NCBI GenBank assembly: GCA_031295385.1
Contig: JAUMOL010000013.1
Location: 62,001 to 126,000, forward strand
Direction: 5' to 3'
Origin: Collinsella sp.
GTDB lineage: Bacteria; Actinomycetota; Coriobacteriia; Coriobacteriales; Coriobacteriaceae
Length of the DNA stretch: 64,000 nt
Every line of letters begins with the position of its first letter. The stretch's first letter is position 1. A program made the position numbers and the translations under genes. The notes beneath the pieces are model-generated. The model was not told where the DNA came from. It did not search any database and saw nothing but the letters and a program-made list of their open reading frames with translations. This document shows, piece after piece, positions 58,806-64,000 of this stretch.

Positions 58806-61250
58806 TTAGGCGCGGTCGCGCCAGCTGAGGACGCGCTGCTTCATACCCTCGATGTCGAGCACGCCTTCGGCGAAGCCTTTGCGCACGAGCTCTTCGGGAA
58901 CGAACTCATCGTAACGATCAAAGTAAGGCACCTCGCCGGGATAGACGAGCTCGATGGGATCGAAGTCCTTCACGGCCTCGGCGGCGAGCACTTCAAAGAA
59001 CATCTCTTCGTCGGCCTTCATCTTAAATTGCATAAAGTACGGGCGCGACGGGTCGAGTCCGCGAAGGCCCAGCTCCGCGGCACATTTAATCTTGAGCATG
59101 CGCTCGAGTGCCAAAAAGGCGTAGCTGCCCAGCCAGGGGAAGAGCACCCAGGTGTCGCCACCCAGGTTGATGAGCGGCTTAGTTCCCGCGCCCGAAAGCT
59201 TGGCCGTATGACGAGCCTGCACTAAGCGGGCCCGTGCGTTACCCATGAGGTACGGATATGTTGCGTGCTCGTTGAGCGCCTTGCGCATGCGCTCGAGTAC
59301 GTGCGTGTTGATGTCACCGGGACAGTCGCCAAAGTAGGCCGGCACACGGCCCTTGACCTGCGTGGCAAAGACGGTATGACGCTTCCAATCCACTTCCTCG
59401 ACAATCCAGCAATGGCCTGCGATGGCGATGCGCTCACCGGGCGGTGGCGGATTGACGATTGTGCCCAGCTCGGCCGACTCGCTGCGAACGGTGAACTCCT
59501 CGTTTTCCTGGAACACGGCGTAGAACTTAAAGTTGTTAATGATGCGCTCGCCCGCGAGACCCACGATGAGCCCGCCACCTTCGGTGACCTGGATATGGTC
59601 GATCTTAATGAGGTGACGCAGCAGCACACGGTAATCGTCTGCCGAGACACGGTGGAAATAGCTGAGCGTGAGCACGCGCTGGGCAAGTTCGGCCGGCGTG
59701 AGCTCGCCGGTGCTGGCGAGGGTCGACATAGTCTGGTGATAGAGCAGACTGTAGGGGAGTCGATCGAGCTCGGGCGGCTCGACCCACTTTTCCTCGCGAT
59801 AGAGTTGTACGAGCGCGATACCCTGCAGGAGCTTCCAGGGAATGGTTTCGGGCATCATCGTGCGCGGCTCGGGTTCTTCCTCGCGCATGACAAACCACAT
59901 CTCGGGCGGAAGGTCGCGACGGCCTGTGCGCCCCATGCGCTGCAAAAAGGAGCTGACGGTAAACGGCGCGTCAATCTGGAAGGCGCGCTCCAGGCGGCCG
60001 ATATCGATACCGAGCTCCAGCGTAGAGGTGGTGACGGTTGTCTGCGCCTGCTCCTCGTCGCGCATGAGCTCCTCGGCCGTCTCGCGCAGCGATGCCGAAA
60101 GATTGCCGTGATGGATGAGAAAGCGGTCGGGCTCGTGTCGACTTTCGCAGTAGCTGCGCAGCATGGAGCACACGGCCTCTGCCTCCTCGCGCGAGTTGGC
60201 AAAGACCAGGCACTTGCGGCCGCGCGTATGCTCAAAGATATAGCCCATACCGGGGTCGGCGTTGTCGGGCGCCGTGTCGGTGGGGTTGAGAAGCGCCTGC
60301 TCGGTCGCTCGTGGGATGTCGACTTCGCCCTCGGGGGCCGAGGAAGTGCGACGGTCTTTGGGAGCGTCCTTGCCCCGCGCCTGCTCGCGACGTTGACGAC
60401 GTTCCGCCTGTGTAAGCTGTCCGCTGTGGCGCATGTCTTGTCCGGATGCGGGCAGCGCCGCGGGTGCCACTGCCTCAATGCGCTCGCACGCAAGCACTTC
60501 GGCCTCTTGAGGACCCATGCTCTCGAATCCTCGCTGCTGTGCCTGGGGACCCGAGTTGTAGAAGTGCTCCATGGAGATACGCCACACGCGACGCGGTTCC
60601 TCAAAACGGGGGATAACGCAGTCGCGTCCCGTTCCCTGTGAGAGAAAGGCACCCGTGCGCTCGGGGTCGCCGATGGTGGCCGAAAGGCCAATGCGGCGGG
60701 GCTGCACGCCTGCCATGCGCGAGAGTCGCTCGATAAGGCAGAGCGTCTGCCCGCCACGGTCGCCGCGCATGAGCGAATGGACCTCGTCGATGACCACATA
60801 GCGCAGGTCGCAAAACATGCGCGGGATCGCCATGTGCTTATGGATTAAGAGCGCTTCGAGTGACTCGGGCGTAATCTGCAAGATGCCGCTCGGTTTTTTG
60901 ATGAGCTTAGCCTTGTGCGACTGCGAGACATCGCCATGCCAGTGCCAGACAGGGATATTGGCTTCTTCGCACAGGTCGTTGAGGCGGACGAATTGGTCAT
61001 TGATGAGCGCCTTGAGGGGGCCAATGTAGAGGGCGCCCACGCTTGCGGGCGGGTTCTCCCAAAACTCGGTCAGGATGGGAAAAAAGGCTGCCTCGGTTTT
61101 GCCGGAAGCCGTGGATGCCGTCAGGAGCACATTGTCCTGCGTGTTAAAGATGGCATCTGCCGCCGCAACCTGGATAGAGCGCAAGCTCTCCCAATCGTGG
61201 GAGTAGATGAAGTCTTGGATAAACGGGGCGTAGCGGTCAAAGGCGTTCAC
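58806..61250 (-). CDS. Lhr-like SF2 helicase of the TerB module
   Basis: 814 residues. Walker A TASTASGKTEAAF near 46 and DEVH in YVVIDEVHSLM near 157. LSATIGDPERTGAFL is motif III, and FLQRMGRTGRRDLPPE motif VI. A charged insertion lies between the two RecA domains (about 245-330). The C-terminal half resembles Lhr-core domains. It should translocate on or unwind DNA. GTG at 61248-61250 follows AGGAGG; the earlier ATG frame holds that site. It follows the ATPase gene, with a GGGACAG repeat between. Confidence 0.85.
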   Translation of the reverse strand: MNAFDRYAPFIQDFIYSHDWESLRSIQVAAADAIFNTQDNVLLTASTASGKTEAAFFPILTEFWENPPASVGALYIGPLKALINDQFVRLNDLCEEANIPVWHWHGDVSQSHKAKLIKKPSGILQITPESLEALLIHKHMAIPRMFCDLRYVVIDEVHSLMRGDRGGQTLCLIERLSRMAGVQPRRIGLSATIGDPERTGAFLSQGTGRDCVIPRFEEPRRVWRISMEHFYNSGPQAQQRGFESMGPQEAEVLACERIEAVAPAALPASGQDMRHSGQLTQAERRQRREQARGKDAPKDRRTSSAPEGEVDIPRATEQALLNPTDTAPDNADPGMGYIFEHTRGRKCLVFANSREEAEAVCSMLRSYCESRHEPDRFLIHHGNLSASLRETAEELMRDEEQAQTTVTTSTLELGIDIGRLERAFQIDAPFTVSSFLQRMGRTGRRDLPPEMWFVMREEEPEPRTMMPETIPWKLLQGIALVQLYREEKWVEPPELDRLPYSLLYHQTMSTLASTGELTPAELAQRVLTLSYFHRVSADDYRVLLRHLIKIDHIQVTEGGGLIVGLAGERIINNFKFYAVFQENEEFTVRSESAELGTIVNPPPPGERIAIAGHCWIVEEVDWKRHTVFATQVKGRVPAYFGDCPGDINTHVLERMRKALNEHATYPYLMGNARARLVQARHTAKLSGAGTKPLINLGGDTWVLFPWLGSYAFLALERMLKIKCAAELGLRGLDPSRPYFMQFKMKADEEMFFEVLAAEAVKDFDPIELVYPGEVPYFDRYDEFVPEELVRKGFAEGVLDIEGMKQRVLSWRDRA

Positions 61251-61315
61251 GGGGCCTCCTCTCAAAAACGAATCTCTCAACGCGGCTGGCAACGGCTTGC
61301 TGCATTACTGCCTCA

Positions 61316-61366
61316 ACGTTTGCCCAGATAGAACCTACCAAAATAAACCTGTCCCTTTTTGGCAGG
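61316..61366. repeat. GGGACAG repeat, long form, between ATPase and helicase
   Basis: The reverse complement reads CCTGCCAAAAAGGGACAGG, TTTATTTTGGTAGG, then TATCTGGGCAAACGT, matching 1878-1928. On the minus strand it starts next to the stop of the ATPase gene. Confidence 0.8.
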
Positions 61367-62671
61367 CTAGATGGTGAATTCGGCGAAGTTACGGTCGCCG
61401 TCTGCGGTGCCGGTGTCGCCTGTTGCGGCTGCCGGCGCCAGCGCGTCGCCACCAACGCTTTGCAGCAGCTCCGCCACATTTGCATCGGGGTTCTGACACA
61501 GGATATCGAGCAGTTCGATAAAGTCACGAATGACTTCACGCGGCGTCAGATGCGTGTCGGCTCCCACACGACCGAACTCGATCTTGAGGAAGTCCACCAA
61601 GTCGTTCTCGGTAAGCGTGGGCGTCCAGCCAAAGTAGCCGGTGTGAATTTGCATGAGTTTTTCGATCAGCACCAGCAACTCCTCATAGGTGAGTGGCTGC
61701 AGGCGGATGATGGGCGCGAGCATGTCCTTAAGGTCCTCGCGCGCAAAGCGGCCCTGAGCGAGTCGGCTGCGCAGGGCCTCGTAGGAGAACACGCCTCGGC
61801 GGCGGTCTTCGATAGAGGTTGGAGTGCCGCCCATGATCATGCCCAGGTACTGCGCCTTGCCCTGGAGCGTGTCGTTGTACATGGTCAGGATCTTCTCGTA
61901 GTTGTACTGGCGCGTGATTGCGTTGGGAATCTTATACAGATTCACGAGCTCGTCGATGAGCACCAACATACCCTTGTAGCCGCCGCAGACCAAAAAACGC
62001 GCGATGAGCTTAACGTAGTCGTACCAGTCGTCATCGCTGATGATGGTCGAGGAGCCCAGCTCGGCGCGAGCCTCGCTCTTGGTACGGTATTCGCCGCGGA
62101 TCCATTTGGTCACGCGGCTCATGGCTTCCTCGTCGCCCTCGGATACGGCCGTGCGATAGCGGCGAAGCATGCGGGTGAAGTCGAAGCCGTGGACCATCTC
62201 CTCGAGCGGGGCCAGTTGGGCATTGACGACCGACTCGTCGACGTCGGCACACGAGGCAACCCAGCGATCCAGAATAAGGTTGAGCGCACCGCCCTCGGGG
62301 CGCGTCTTGGTCGATATATTGCGTATGAGCTCGCGGTAGGTGGCAAGGCCCTGCCCCTGCCCGCCCTGCAGACGGCGCTCGGGGGATAAGTCTGCATCGG
62401 CGACGACGAATCCCTCGCCCATGGCATGCGTTCGGATGGTTTGGAGCAAAAAGCTCTTGCCGGCGCCGTAGCGACCGACCAGAAAGCGGAAGCTTGCGCC
62501 GCCGTCGGCGATGAGACTCAAATCGGTGAGCAGGGCGCGAATCTCGACCTCGCGTCCCACGGTGATATAGGGAAGGCCGATGCGCGGGACCACGCCGCCC
62601 TTGAGCGAGTTGAGAATGACGGCAGCGACGCGCTTGGGCACGCGGGGTGCTGCGGGTGCGGTATCACTCAT
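61367..62671 (-). CDS. BrxD/DUF2791-like ATPase of the TerB module
   Basis: 434 residues. FLVGRYGAGKSFLL near 66 is Walker A. MLVLIDELVNLYKIP near 236 is Walker B. GMIMGGTPTSIEDRRRGVFS and RSRLAQGRF are the late family motifs. DUF2791 ATPases act with helicases in BREX-like and Ter-linked systems. The gene overlaps the TerB-domain gene by 8 bp, so translation is coupled. It may load or regulate the helicase. Direct evidence of defence function is absent here. Confidence 0.85.
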   Translation of the reverse strand: MSDTAPAAPRVPKRVAAVILNSLKGGVVPRIGLPYITVGREVEIRALLTDLSLIADGGASFRFLVGRYGAGKSFLLQTIRTHAMGEGFVVADADLSPERRLQGGQGQGLATYRELIRNISTKTRPEGGALNLILDRWVASCADVDESVVNAQLAPLEEMVHGFDFTRMLRRYRTAVSEGDEEAMSRVTKWIRGEYRTKSEARAELGSSTIISDDDWYDYVKLIARFLVCGGYKGMLVLIDELVNLYKIPNAITRQYNYEKILTMYNDTLQGKAQYLGMIMGGTPTSIEDRRRGVFSYEALRSRLAQGRFAREDLKDMLAPIIRLQPLTYEELLVLIEKLMQIHTGYFGWTPTLTENDLVDFLKIEFGRVGADTHLTPREVIRDFIELLDILCQNPDANVAELLQSVGGDALAPAAATGDTGTADGDRNFAEFTI

Positions 62672-64000
62672 GGTCTAGGTATCCTCTCACGTCTGCTTCG
62701 TAGTCCTCGATAATTTGCGGTCCTGCCGCGTCAAATTCAATTACGGTGTCACCCACCAGGTCAAAGAGCGCCTCGTTGATGCTATCGACGAGCATGTCCT
62801 CGCTCTGTCCCGAGTGCGCCACTGCCGATGTCGCTTGCGCTGCGTTTTGCTCGAGCAGTGCGCGAAGGAAGGCATCTGCGGCAGGCGCGAGTTCGTTCGT
62901 GGCGTCAGCGGGCGCTGCCGCTGCGAACGCGGGCGTCGGCGCGAGAAGCGGTGCCACGACACCAAACTGTTCGGTGGATATGGTCGGCTCGTCGGCCTCG
63001 TCCTGCCGAATGGGTGCCGCGACCGCCTCGACCGTCGCGTCGGCTACGGGCTCGGCTTCCGGTTGCCCAGAGTCCGCTGCCTCGGCTTCTGCGGACGCGC
63101 CGTCCTCGCGTTCCTCGTCGATCAAAAGCGCTTCGCGCGTTTGCGCAGCGGCGCTCCGAATGTGCCCCAGCTGACTCAGATCGATATCGATCTTGACAGG
63201 CTGGTGTGCGGCGTCCCACGAAAGCCATGCCACAATCTCGTCATCGATAATCTTGGCCAGATATTTGGGGACCTTTTCTTCCTTAAGGGGATGGGCGGGG
63301 TCCAGCGCCAGGCGCAGGCGTTGGTCGCAGGCGCGCATCATTTCACCGAGCTTGCTGCTCTTTTGCCTACTACCGTGGATACGCATGCATTCCCAAAAGC
63401 CGTTTTGGCAACGGTAGATATGGATAGGATTCAGGCGGTATTCGCAGTCCTCGTGGCGCTCGGGCGCAAAGAATACGGCCGAGGCAAACATGGTGTAGGG
63501 CATGGCCGTCTCCTCCCCAAACAAGCTCGCTACGATGCCGGTCTTTCGGTGCGTGTCATAGTAGCGCGCCATGCGGACATACACGGCGCATGCCACGTGG
63601 CGCAGATCGCGGTGGTGACTGCGGTCGAGCCGCGAGTTACTTAGGTTGTACGTGGAGAGGGCGTTGATGGCGGCTATGAGTCGCTCCTCGCGCACCTCAT
63701 CGGGCGGAAGGGGGAGCGTGGGCTCGGAGGTTTTGCGACGCTTGGGGGTCTGGCCGGACGGTGCCGGTGCTGGTACAAGGTCTCGTGCCGCGCGTCGCAG
63801 CTCGATAAGGGCGTTATCGAACATGACGGTTTTAGAGTCGCGAAGCAGCTTGGGGTCGAGCCCATGGAATACGGCGTAATCCTGCAACCACACGCGTGCA
63901 AACCGATCGATGCCGGGCTCGAAGGCGCGATAGGCATCCCAAAAGGCCTTGATCTTGTTAAAACCATCGAGCGGATTATCTACGCCAATGCCGCAAATCA
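62664..64000 (-). CDS. TerB N/C-domain protein (partial, N-terminus outside window)
   Basis: At least 444 residues are visible; the frame is open to the window edge. The visible N-part reads DNPLDGFNKIKAFWDAYRAF and RVWLQDYAVFHGLDP, as in TerB_N proteins. The middle has YYDTHRKTGIVASLFGEE and MPYTMFASAVFFAPE. A long Glu/Ala/Pro linker (about 290-400) precedes a TerB_C segment ending VIEFDAAGPQIIEDYEADVR. TerB domains occur in tellurite-resistance and stress systems and are linked by gene neighbourhoods to DNA processing. The gene overlaps the ATPase gene. Confidence 0.8.
   Translation of the reverse strand, partial: ICGIGVDNPLDGFNKIKAFWDAYRAFEPGIDRFARVWLQDYAVFHGLDPKLLRDSKTVMFDNALIELRRAARDLVPAPAPSGQTPKRRKTSEPTLPLPPDEVREERLIAAINALSTYNLSNSRLDRSHHRDLRHVACAVYVRMARYYDTHRKTGIVASLFGEETAMPYTMFASAVFFAPERHEDCEYRLNPIHIYRCQNGFWECMRIHGSRQKSSKLGEMMRACDQRLRLALDPAHPLKEEKVPKYLAKIIDDEIVAWLSWDAAHQPVKIDIDLSQLGHIRSAAAQTREALLIDEEREDGASAEAEAADSGQPEAEPVADATVEAVAAPIRQDEADEPTISTEQFGVVAPLLAPTPAFAAAAPADATNELAPAADAFLRALLEQNAAQATSAVAHSGQSEDMLVDSINEALFDLVGDTVIEFDAAGPQIIEDYEADVRGYLDHE

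Overview
The window is a GC-rich, densely coded piece of a bacterial chromosome. I infer a gut coriobacterium close to Collinsella. The inference rests on gene content: a bile salt hydrolase-type protein, PdxS/PdxT with a MocR regulator, reverse rubrerythrin, bacterial Elp3 and a Kup transporter. GC-rich coding with clear AGGAGG-type ribosome sites fits too. No rRNA, tRNA, phage, transposase or CRISPR array was seen. Both ends cut a gene: a MATE transporter on the left and a TerB-domain protein on the right.

Layout. 1-4.5 kb holds a MATE transporter, two RNA methyltransferase-like genes and small proteins. 4.6-12.4 kb holds a Tet(M)-like ribosome-protection GTPase, two paralogous AAA ATPases in opposite orientation, and between them an acetyltransferase fused by overlap to a short UvrA paralogue. 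Both ATPase genes are bracketed by GGGACAG palindromes. 12.4-18.3 kb holds TrmL, a COG0523 GTPase, an ArsC/Spx-fold protein, an FMN reductase, a GGDEF-PAS protein, an EAL-domain remnant and a patatin. 18.6-20.7 kb is a TPP-riboswitch-controlled thiM / thiamine-binding protein / thiE operon. 20.8-37.2 kb holds metabolism and transport: HAD phosphatase, a LysR regulator with a MetE-like gene, a purine permease, two peptide-deformylase-like proteins, bile salt hydrolase, Kup, a DMT exporter with a divergent LysR, an XRE-aminotransferase fusion, an MFS exporter and an RGG-tailed protein.

37.5-45.7 kb holds pdxST with a divergent PdxR-type regulator, a Vsr/DUF559-like nuclease gene lying between two copies of a 123-bp inverted-repeat element, reverse rubrerythrin, and an alcohol/aldehyde dehydrogenase pair. 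45.7-58.8 kb holds a candidate type I toxin, HIRAN and phosphoesterase proteins, DUF2130, a Ski2-like helicase, TrmB, another methyltransferase, an XRE/DUF4097 pair, Elp3 and a spermidine-synthase-like protein. 58.8-64 kb is an operon on the minus strand: TerB-domain protein, BrxD/DUF2791-like ATPase and Lhr-like helicase. It is a likely DNA-processing or defence module.

The most unusual signals are dispersed palindromes. One family has a GGGACAG core and mostly starts at or over the stop codon of the gene before it. A second is a 123-bp element with 14-21 bp terminal inverted repeats, in three copies, two of which supply the stop codons of adjacent genes. The TerB/ATPase/helicase operon, the nuclease flanked by the 123-bp elements, and the small toxin-like mRNA with an 18-bp 5'-3' pairing are the best candidates for undescribed biology.
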